A DNA stretch of 64,000 nt from assembly GCF_900105755.1 (NCBI RefSeq), contig NZ_FNTQ01000001.1:4526001-4590000 (forward strand). The letters run 5' to 3'. Positions 25,344 through 32,175 of the stretch are shown one piece after another (the stretch's first letter is position 1; each line of letters opens with the position of its first letter). Made by a program: the position numbers and the translations under genes. This DNA is from Streptomyces sp. Ag109_O5-10. Lineage in GTDB: Bacteria; Actinomycetota; Actinomycetes; Streptomycetales; Streptomycetaceae. The notes beneath the pieces are model-generated. The model saw only the letters and a program-made list of their open reading frames with translations, was not told where the DNA came from and ran no database searches.

Positions 25344-26141
25344 GTGAGCCTGTGGACCTCTCTGGAACCCTCGTCCGCGACCGTGGACCCGGGTGCCTCG
25401 ACCCGTGTACGCCTGCGGCTGCGCAACACCGGTGACGTCGTCGACGAGTACCGCTTCGAACCGGTGGGCCCCATCGCGCCCTGGACGACCGTCGAACCCG
25501 CCACGCTCCGCCTCTACCCGGGCACCACCGGCTCGGTCGAGCTCACCTTCGCCCCACCGCGCACCCCGGACGCCACGGCAGGCCCCAACCCCTACGCGGT
25601 CCGCATCACGCCCACCGAGCACCCCGAGGCCGTCACCGTCCCCGAGGGCAACCTCACCATCACCCCCTTCACCGAGCTGCGCGCGGAGCTGGTCCCGCCC
25701 ACCGTCAAAGGCCGCTTCCGGGGCCGCCCGAAGCTGGCCATCGACAACCTCGGCAACACGAAGCTGACCGCCTCGGTCAGCGGCAGCGACAACGGCGACC
25801 AGCTCGTCTACGACCTCCACCCCAGCAACGTCCAGATCGACCCGGGCCGCGCCGCCTTCGTCAAGGCCACCCTCAGGCCCCGGCGGATCATCTGGTTCGG
25901 CCCGAAGGAGCAGCGGCCCTACCGGCTCACCGTCCAGCGGTCGGGCGTCAATCCACAGCCTGTGGACGGCACCTACCTCCAGCGCGGTTTCCTGCCCCGC
26001 TGGCTCGCCACCCTCTTCGGCACCCTGCTGGCGCTCGCCGTCACCTTCGCCCTGATCTGGTTCAACTACAAACCCCACGTGCAGAGCCTCGCCCAGGAAC
26101 AGCCCGTGGAAGCCGCGGTGAGCAGCATCGCCCCCAGCCCC
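25344..26141 (+). repeat. Direct repeat, copy A (798 bp, 5' half of the Ig/ChW gene)
   Basis: This block matches 26783-27580 with only scattered third-position changes, most of them in the first 350 bases. The last 440 bases are virtually identical. The match ends abruptly after AGCATCGCCCCCAGCCCC. Confidence 0.92.
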
Positions 26142-26786
26142 TCCGTCACCCCGACGCCGCCGCCGGCGCCCACCGAGACGCCGTCGTCGGCGCCCCCGGC
26201 GAACACCGCGAACGGCAACGGCGGGGGGAGCGGAGGCGGGGGCGGCGGCGGTGCGACGGCCACCGTGACCGCCAAGCCCAAGCAGGACACCGCGGCGACC
26301 GCGGTCAACCGCCTCGCCGCCGACGACCCGGCCGGACGGCACATCTGCTACCGCTCCTACGTCCAGGGCACCGGCTGGCAGAAGCCCGTCTGCGACGGCA
26401 CCATGTCCGGCACCGTCGGCAAGAACCTGCCGATCAAGGCCATCAACCTCGCGGTGTACGGCGTCCAGGGCTCCGCCGCCAACTGGTTCCACTACGACGC
26501 CCGGTCCACCAGCGGCCAGGGCACGTGGTACCCGAACTGGACGGCGATCATCGCCGACGGCAAGGACAACTACATCGGCAGCACCAAGGCGGCCGACCCC
26601 TACATCGAGGGCTTCGCCTTCAACGTCGGCAACGGCCAGAGCTGCAGCAGCGCGAAGGTCCGCGACCACGACTGGGGCGACCAGTGGTGCAAGGGCCCCC
26701 GCAGCGACAACAACGCTCTCGATTTCGTCGGCACCCTCGACAACACGCTGTGGCTCGAAGCCTTCAAGCTGACGGTGACCCCATGA
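25344..26786 (+). CDS. CIS-linked type II membrane protein: Ig-like domains, TM helix, hydrophobic-W (ChW)-like domain
   Basis: The 480-residue protein has two Ig-like beta domains at the N-terminus (about 1-110 and 110-210; SLEPSSATVDPGASTRVRLR, LRLYPGTTGSVELTFAPPRT). A single membrane helix follows (about 223-246; WLATLFGTLLALAVTFALIW), then a Pro/Gly-rich linker. The C-terminal domain of about 150 residues resembles clostridial hydrophobic-W repeats (ICYRSYVQGTGWQKPVCDGT, LPIKAINLAVYG, SSAKVRDHDWGDQWCKG). With no signal peptide and Arg residues before the helix, the Ig domains are predicted inside and the W domain outside. The N-terminal half is almost identical to that of the next gene. 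Its stop overlaps the next ATG. I infer a wall- or glycan-binding surface protein tied to the CIS; binding target unknown. Confidence 0.82.
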   Translation: MSLWTSLEPSSATVDPGASTRVRLRLRNTGDVVDEYRFEPVGPIAPWTTVEPATLRLYPGTTGSVELTFAPPRTPDATAGPNPYAVRITPTEHPEAVTVPEGNLTITPFTELRAELVPPTVKGRFRGRPKLAIDNLGNTKLTASVSGSDNGDQLVYDLHPSNVQIDPGRAAFVKATLRPRRIIWFGPKEQRPYRLTVQRSGVNPQPVDGTYLQRGFLPRWLATLFGTLLALAVTFALIWFNYKPHVQSLAQEQPVEAAVSSIAPSPSVTPTPPPAPTETPSSAPPANTANGNGGGSGGGGGGGATATVTAKPKQDTAATAVNRLAADDPAGRHICYRSYVQGTGWQKPVCDGTMSGTVGKNLPIKAINLAVYGVQGSAANWFHYDARSTSGQGTWYPNWTAIIADGKDNYIGSTKAADPYIEGFAFNVGNGQSCSSAKVRDHDWGDQWCKGPRSDNNALDFVGTLDNTLWLEAFKLTVTP

Positions 26787-27580
26787 CGCTGTGGACCTCT
26801 CTGGAACCCGCCTCCGCGACCGTGGACCCGGGTGCCTCGACGCGGGTGCGCCTGCGGCTGCGCAACACCGGTGACGTCGTCGACGAGTACCGCTTCGAAC
26901 CGGTGGGCCCCATCGCGCCCTGGACGACCGTCGAACCGGCCACGCTCCGCCTCTACCCGGGCACCACCGGCTCGGTCGAGCTCACCTTCGCCCCACCGCG
27001 CACCCCGGACGCCACCGCCGGCCCGAACCCCTACGCGGTCCGCATCACACCCACCGAGCACCCCGAGGCCGTCACCGTCCCCGAGGGCAACCTCACCATC
27101 ACCCCCTTCACCGAGCTGCGCGCGGAGCTGGTCCCGCCGACCGTCAAGGGCCGCTTCCGGGGCCGCCCGAAGCTGGCCATCGACAACCTCGGCAACACGA
27201 AGCTGACCGCCTCGGTCAGCGGCAGCGACAACGGCGACCAGCTCGTCTACGACCTCCACCCCAGCAACGTCCAGATCGACCCGGGCCGCGCCGCCTTCGT
27301 CAAGGCCACCCTCAGGCCCCGGCGGATCATCTGGTTCGGCCCGAAGGAGCAGCGGCCCTACCGGCTCACCGTCCAGCGGTCGGGCGTCAATCCACAGCCT
27401 GTGGACGGCACCTACCTCCAGCGCGGTTTCCTGCCCCGCTGGCTCGCCACCCTCTTCGGCACCCTGCTGGCGCTCGCCGTCACCTTCGCCCTGATCTGGT
27501 TCAACTACAAACCCCACGTGCAGAGCCTCGCCCAGGAACAGCCCGTGGAAGCCGCGGTGAGCAGCATCGCCCCCAGCCCC
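26783..27580 (+). repeat. Direct repeat, copy B (798 bp, 5' half of the Ig/ricin gene)
   Basis: This is the second copy of the block at 25344-26141. The encoded proteins differ at only two residues over the first 266. The divergence point coincides with the start of the extracellular linker. Confidence 0.92.
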
Positions 27581-28219
27581 ACGGCCAGCGCCCCCCTGGC
27601 GGCCGCGCCGGCGCCCTCGCCGACCCCGGTGGAGCAGCAGCCGGCGAACGACGGCAACGGCTCGTCCGGCACGAAGGGCGGCGGCCAGTCCCAGCCGACC
27701 CCGCGGGCGACGAAGAAGAAGGCCCCCAAGCCCGTCGTGCCGGCGACGAACATCCTGCTGCGCAACACGACCACCAAGAAGTGCGCGGACATCCCCGGCT
27801 ACGACAACGGCACCAGCGACGGCCCGGTGCGCGAGTACACCTGCGACGAGACCACCCACGACAACCAGCTGTGGAACCTCGAGGTGCGGTACCCGAAGGG
27901 CGGCCCCGGCTCGGCCGCGCTCTTCCAGATCCGCAACGCCAAGGACCAGCTGTGCATGGACCTGCCCGACAAGGGCTCAGCCAGGCTGTCCGCACCGATC
28001 ACCGAGTACGCGTGCGACGGCACCAAGGGTGACAACCAGCTGTGGTGGATCGACAAGCAGCCCAGTGGCGCCTACTGGATCCGCAACTTCGCCAGCGACA
28101 ACCTCTGTCTGGACGTCGCGGGCTACAGCACCGGCGGCAACGACACCAACCTGACCCTGTACCACTGCTCCAACACCGACGACCAGGAGTGGCAGATCGT
28201 CCACCCTTCGGGCCACTGA
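26783..28219 (+). CDS. CIS-linked type II membrane protein: Ig-like domains, TM helix, ricin-type beta-trefoil lectin
   Basis: The 478-residue protein is the paralogue of the preceding gene. The Ig-like domains and membrane helix (about 1-266) are near identical, but the linker and C-terminus are unrelated. Here the C-terminal 150 residues are a ricin B-type beta-trefoil: three repeats with KCADIPGYDNG, LCMDLPDKG and LCLDVAGYSTGG, each followed by a QxW-type turn (NQLWNLE, NQLWWID, QEWQIV). Such domains bind galactose or other sugars, often of host or cell-wall glycans. It starts with an ATGA overlap on the upstream gene and is followed by a hairpin. I infer that the pair display different glycan-binding heads on the same membrane base. 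Confidence 0.86.
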   Translation: MTLWTSLEPASATVDPGASTRVRLRLRNTGDVVDEYRFEPVGPIAPWTTVEPATLRLYPGTTGSVELTFAPPRTPDATAGPNPYAVRITPTEHPEAVTVPEGNLTITPFTELRAELVPPTVKGRFRGRPKLAIDNLGNTKLTASVSGSDNGDQLVYDLHPSNVQIDPGRAAFVKATLRPRRIIWFGPKEQRPYRLTVQRSGVNPQPVDGTYLQRGFLPRWLATLFGTLLALAVTFALIWFNYKPHVQSLAQEQPVEAAVSSIAPSPTASAPLAAAPAPSPTPVEQQPANDGNGSSGTKGGGQSQPTPRATKKKAPKPVVPATNILLRNTTTKKCADIPGYDNGTSDGPVREYTCDETTHDNQLWNLEVRYPKGGPGSAALFQIRNAKDQLCMDLPDKGSARLSAPITEYACDGTKGDNQLWWIDKQPSGAYWIRNFASDNLCLDVAGYSTGGNDTNLTLYHCSNTDDQEWQIVHPSGH

Positions 28220-28242
28220 GCTGCAGCGCCCGATGAGGGACC

Positions 28243-28260
28243 GGGGGAACTGCGCGACCG
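28243..28260. repeat. REP-like element, copy 3
   Basis: GGGGGAACTGCGCGACCG is the reverse complement of the REP-like core, in the gap between two convergent CIS genes. Confidence 0.65.
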
Positions 28261-28269
28261 GCCACGACG

Positions 28270-28309
28270 GCGCCGCAGCCGGCCTACGGCGCGCACCCCC
28301 CTGCGGCGC
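28270..28309. terminator. Hairpin between the Ig/ricin gene and the AAA ATPase gene
   Basis: Perfect nine-base arms (GCGCCGCAG and CTGCGGCGC) flank a 22-base loop between two convergent stops. This suits a bidirectional terminator. Confidence 0.55.
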
Positions 28310-28322
28310 CCCCGCGCAACGC

Positions 28323-30290
28323 TCACGCCCACGTGCCCGGCACCAGCCGCCCCGCCTTCCGGTACTCGCGCCGCGCCCCTTCCAGCAGGTCCGCCGCACC
28401 CACGGAGTCGCCCCGGCCCGCCGCGAGGTACGCCGCGGTCACCACCGCGCTCCGGATGGAACCGCCGGCGAGCTCGAACTCCGATGCCAGCGGCCGTAGT
28501 TCGACGCCCTCCTCGCTCGGCACGTGCGCCAGGCCGTGCCGCCACAGCGCCAGTCGCTGCTCCTCGTCCGGAAACGGGAAGTCGATCACCAGGTCCAGCC
28601 GCCGGGTGAAGGCCTCGTCGATGTTGGCGCGCAGGTTGGTGGTGAGCAGCGCGATGCCGTGGAAGGCCTCCAGGCGCTGCAGGAGGTAGGCGGACTCCAG
28701 GTTGGCGTACCGGTCGTGGGCGTCCTTGACCTCGGAGCGCTTGCCGAAGACGGCGTCGGCCTCGTCGAAGAGCAGCACGGCGTCGGTGCGGTCGGCCTCG
28801 GTGAAGATGCGTTCGAGGTTCTTCTCGGTCTCCCCGACGTACTTGTCCACCACGGAGGAGAGCTGGACGACGTACAGGTCGAGGCCGAGTTCGGCGGCCA
28901 CCACCTCCGCCGACAGGGTCTTGCCGGTGCCCGACTCGCCCGCGAAGAGGCCGAGCACTCCGCGTCCCCTGCCGCCGCCCGCGCTCAGCCGCCAGTCGCC
29001 GAGCACCCGGTCGCGGTGGCGGGCGCGCAGGGCGAGTTCCCGCAGTTCGGTGAGCGGCCGTTCGGGCAGCACCAGGTCCCGCCAGTCGACGGCGGGCCGG
29101 ATCCGGCGGGCGTGCTGCTCCAGGCCGGAGGCGGACTGCTGGCGGGCACCGAGCCGCAGGTGGGCGGCGGTCAGCGGGGTGCCCTCGAAGGCGGCGAGGT
29201 CCTGCGCGGCGCGGGCCGCCCGGGTGAGGCGCTCGCCGCCGAGGTGGTACGGGGCGACGGTGGCGGCGAGGTCGAAACCGGGGTCGCCGGGCAGCACGGC
29301 CGCCCAGGCGTCCGGTGCGGCGGAGCGCCGGGAGGGCACGTCGAGGACGAGGGGGTCGCGGTGGTCGCACCACTGGGGGTCGTAAGGGCGGGCAGCAGTC
29401 ACCAGCACGGTGACGTCCGCGGCCGCGTCGCCGCTCAACGCCCCCAGCACCGTGCCCGGTTGGTCGCTGTGGACCAGGATCGCCCGCCCGCTCAGGCGGG
29501 CCTCCCGCAGCAGCTCCGGGATCCGTTCCTCGGGCCCGGTGCAGTGCAGCGCCGCCCGCCCCGCGAGCCGCAGCGCGGCGGCCGCGCAGCCGAGGCCGTC
29601 GCCCTCCTGCCGCTCCCGCAGGAAGGCGAAGAGCGGCCCGGTGGCGATCCGCGCGGCCAGCCGCCTCACGAACTCCGGGTCGGCGGGCTCGCCGCCGTAC
29701 GGCAGTTCCCGCAGGTGCCCGGTCAGCGCCGCGTCCGGGGTGTCGTCGCCGAGGAGGTGGGCCAGGACCCGGTCGGGGACGCGCAACGAGCGGCTGAGGA
29801 AGGGGCGTTCGGGCTCCTCGACGGTGAGCAGGCCGAGCGCGGTGAGCGGGGCGGCGGGGTGGAAGCGGGCGCGGGCCGCGGCGAGGTGCGCGGGGGCGCC
29901 GCACAGGTCGAGGGCGAGGCCGACGGTGGCGCGGCGGCGGCCGACGTCGTCGTTGAGGTAGCCGTACAGCTGCTCGAAGGTGCGGTCGAGGTCCGGGGCG
30001 AGTGCGACGAGGAGGAGAGTGGTGTCGAGGGGAGTGAGGCGCAGGCGGGTCGCGAGGGCGGCGAGCGGGTCGGCGAAACCGTCGGCCAGGGAGGGGAGTT
30101 CGGCCGGTTCCGGCTGGGGGCGCAGGAGGTGCCGTACCGCTTCCTCGGAGAGGTAGAGGCCGCGCAGCGGGTCGTCGGCCGTGGGGTCGTCGGCGGAGCG
30201 GTGGGCGACCAGGGCGGCGACCCGGTCGCGCAGCGCGGAGAGCCGGGTCAGGAGCGCGGCGGCCGGCTCCAGGGAGACGTCCAGGGTCAC
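28323..30290 (-). CDS. CIS AAA+ ATPase (Afp15/Cis15-like)
   Basis: The 655-residue protein has a long N-terminal helical and lid region (about 1-420) and one AAA+ module. Walker A is GESGTGKT (Lys457), Walker B is VLLFDEAD (Asp509, Glu510), and sensor 1/arginine-finger segments are seen in GIALLTTNLRANIDEAFTRR. This architecture is that of the single ATPase found in Afp, PVC and Streptomyces CIS clusters. It is thought to help assemble or load the particle, possibly by remodelling the cargo or cap. GTG 30290 overlaps the stop of the DUF4255 gene (GTGA). The gene is on the opposite strand to the lectin genes and converges on them. Confidence 0.93.
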   Translation of the reverse strand: MTLDVSLEPAAALLTRLSALRDRVAALVAHRSADDPTADDPLRGLYLSEEAVRHLLRPQPEPAELPSLADGFADPLAALATRLRLTPLDTTLLLVALAPDLDRTFEQLYGYLNDDVGRRRATVGLALDLCGAPAHLAAARARFHPAAPLTALGLLTVEEPERPFLSRSLRVPDRVLAHLLGDDTPDAALTGHLRELPYGGEPADPEFVRRLAARIATGPLFAFLRERQEGDGLGCAAAALRLAGRAALHCTGPEERIPELLREARLSGRAILVHSDQPGTVLGALSGDAAADVTVLVTAARPYDPQWCDHRDPLVLDVPSRRSAAPDAWAAVLPGDPGFDLAATVAPYHLGGERLTRAARAAQDLAAFEGTPLTAAHLRLGARQQSASGLEQHARRIRPAVDWRDLVLPERPLTELRELALRARHRDRVLGDWRLSAGGGRGRGVLGLFAGESGTGKTLSAEVVAAELGLDLYVVQLSSVVDKYVGETEKNLERIFTEADRTDAVLLFDEADAVFGKRSEVKDAHDRYANLESAYLLQRLEAFHGIALLTTNLRANIDEAFTRRLDLVIDFPFPDEEQRLALWRHGLAHVPSEEGVELRPLASEFELAGGSIRSAVVTAAYLAAGRGDSVGAADLLEGARREYRKAGRLVPGTWA

Positions 30291-30946
30291 GGCCGGACCC
30301 GCCGGGCGGCCGCGGCCTCGGCGACCTGGCCGGGCCGGTGGGCCCGCTCCTCCAGGACCGGCGCGCTGTCGTCCATCCCGTCGCGCACCCGCACGGCGGC
30401 GCCCTCGGTGACCGGCGGACCGGCGTCGTACTCGGGGTAGGCCGGGAAGGGCGCCGTGATCACGACGTCCAGGGACGGCTTGAGCTCGCCGCCGAGCGCC
30501 GACCAGATCTCGGCGAGGGAGCGCGCCTCGGACTGGATGCCGGCGCACGACAGCGGGATCGTCAGACCCAGCGCGCCCAGCGAGCCCGGCAGTTCCGACG
30601 GATGGATCAGCTCCCGCGGGATCAGCGTCGCGAGCACCGCGCTGATCAGCCGGTGCTCGTCCTCGGGCCGCTTGGTCCACGCCGTCACCAGGTACGACAG
30701 CCGGAACCACCGGGGCGGCTGGCGGCGCTTGACCACGACGTCCCGCTCGTCGCGGACGTCGACGTGCCCGCGCTGACGGCGCTGCACGTCCTCCCGGATG
30801 TCGTACAGGTAACTGTTGATCACGGGGCCGTTGCGGCGGGCCGACCAGTCGCGGGTGGGGGCGTCGAAGGAGACCTCGATGCCGGAGCCCTCCAGCGCAC
30901 CGCCGGTCAGCAGGTTCCGCAGCACCTGGTCCACCTCGTGGATCAC
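30287..30946 (-). CDS. CIS cap/terminator protein of DUF4255 (Pvc16/Cis16) family
   Basis: The 219-residue protein begins with MIHEVDQVLRNLLTGGAL, the usual DUF4255 N-terminus. It continues with VSFDAPTRDWSARRNGPVIN, LYDIREDVQRR, RPPRWFRLSYLVTAWTKRPE and LIPRELIHPSEL. These proteins cap the end of the sheath-tube after assembly. The GTG at 30946 is chosen because it gives the family start; the frame is open upstream. It is translated just ahead of the AAA ATPase, with a four-base overlap. The C-terminal tail of about 30 residues is charged and probably flexible. Confidence 0.92.
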   Translation of the reverse strand: MIHEVDQVLRNLLTGGALEGSGIEVSFDAPTRDWSARRNGPVINSYLYDIREDVQRRQRGHVDVRDERDVVVKRRQPPRWFRLSYLVTAWTKRPEDEHRLISAVLATLIPRELIHPSELPGSLGALGLTIPLSCAGIQSEARSLAEIWSALGGELKPSLDVVITAPFPAYPEYDAGPPVTEGAAVRVRDGMDDSAPVLEERAHRPGQVAEAAAARRVRP

Positions 30947-31082
30947 GCCGTACTCACCACCCCATGGACCCGCGCGGCCCGCTCGGCATACACACCCCAT
31001 CCTGCCCTTCGTCCCCGCCGCGCCCGCAGGCGCGGCCGGGCAGACCGGCCTGCCCCGGAACCGGTGTCCGCTGCCCGATCGG

Positions 31083-31733
31083 TCAGATGTAGCCTTCCCG
31101 GAGGGCATGGGCGACGGCGTGGGCCCGGTTGCGCAGGTGCAGTCGGGTGGTCAGCCCGTGCATCACGTTCTTGACGGTGCGCTCGGAGTAGGACAGCTTG
31201 CTGGCGATCTCACCGGTGTCGAGGCCCTCGGCGACCAGCCGCAGGACGTCCACCTCGCGGGCGGACAGCCCGGCTGCCGGGGCACCCGGACGGCCGGCGG
31301 CGCTGCGGTGCAGGGTGCCGACCTGGTTGATGAGCCGGCCGAGCAGGTCGGCGGGCAGGTCCCCGTCGCCCCGGGCGGCCGCGAGGACGGCCTGCACGAT
31401 GCGGAGTTCGGTGGCCTCGTGGCGCCATACGATGGCCCCGACCCCGCACTCGATCACATCGAGCAGCTCGGTCTCGCGCAGCGCCCCGACCACGAGTACG
31501 GCCCGCGCCCCCTCACTGCGCACCACCCGGCGCAGCCTGGTCAGTTCGGGTTCGTCGAGGCCGTCGCTGATGAGCAGCGCCACCGTGCCGGGCCCGGTCT
31601 CGGACTCCTCACGTATCTCGACCTCCGGGTGCCGCCGCAGCTGGCTGAGCGCGCCCTCGCGGGAGATCGGGTCCGGCGCGTACACCGCCACGGGCGTGCG
31701 GCCGACCGACGCCAATGAGCTGTTGCTGACCAA
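31083..31733 (-). CDS. Orphan LuxR-family response regulator-like protein beside the CIS cluster
   Basis: The 216-residue protein has an N-terminal receiver-like domain (about 12-125; PVAVYAPDPISREGALSQLR, VALLISDG, GVGAIVWRHEATE) and a C-terminal LuxR helix-turn-helix (about 150-205; GLSAREVDVLRLVAEGLDTG, LSYSERTVKNVMHGL). The phosphorylation pocket is not classical, so it may be a pseudo-receiver working without a histidine kinase; none is next to it. TTG at 31733 is taken as start because AGGGGA lies five bases ahead. It shares a 442-base intergenic region with the divergent large regulator. Both are plausible regulators of the CIS arms. Confidence 0.85.
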   Translation of the reverse strand: MVSNSSLASVGRTPVAVYAPDPISREGALSQLRRHPEVEIREESETGPGTVALLISDGLDEPELTRLRRVVRSEGARAVLVVGALRETELLDVIECGVGAIVWRHEATELRIVQAVLAAARGDGDLPADLLGRLINQVGTLHRSAAGRPGAPAAGLSAREVDVLRLVAEGLDTGEIASKLSYSERTVKNVMHGLTTRLHLRNRAHAVAHALREGYI

Positions 31734-31871
31734 CCGCTTCCCCTATGTCCACGTGCCCGTCGTCGCCGAGGGAACAGTGACGGGCGGTAGTACCCAGCCT
31801 GCTGTGGCCAAAGGGGCAACGACAATCGTGGAGGACCACGAGAAGGACCACGAGATGTTCGGGGGGCCGGA

Positions 31872-32041
31872 TGGGGGTGCGTGCGGCCGTGGGTGAGCCG
31901 CGGGAGTGTTCTGGCTGGTCGCGCAGTTCCCCGCGCCCCCAGGAAGGTGGGTCCACCGGTCCGGCCCGAAAAGGGGCGCGAGGAACCGCGCGGCCGGCCC
32001 CCACCGGCCCGCGGCTCACCCGCGACCGCCCGCACCCCCAC
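31872..32041. repeat. Long imperfect intergenic palindrome with REP-like copy 4
   Basis: About 68 bases on each side (31872-31939 and 31973-32041) pair with roughly 80 percent identity, with no gap needed. The inner part is the REP-like core facing a degenerate copy of itself. The outer part pairs GTGAGCCGCGGG with CCCGCGGCTCAC. A small GGTGG/CCACC hairpin sits in the loop. It fills most of the 442-base gap between the LuxR and large-regulator genes, the rest of which shows nothing I recognise. Confidence 0.7.
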
Positions 32042-32175
32042 CCAGATCCACGGCCCCGTATCAAATGTGCGGCCCCTGCAACAAACCCCCCGCCCACCCC
32101 CGGCACCCCACAACCTCTCCCGCTCCCACCACCTCTAACCCCCCGAACCCACCAGCGCACCGCGAGGAGCCAGGC

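Noticed and set aside
17993..25504. A 2503-residue open frame on the minus strand across the cargo genes
   Set aside because: It is antisense to the 1736-residue and DUF4157 genes, has no family motifs, and arises from the high GC content, which removes stops from several frames.
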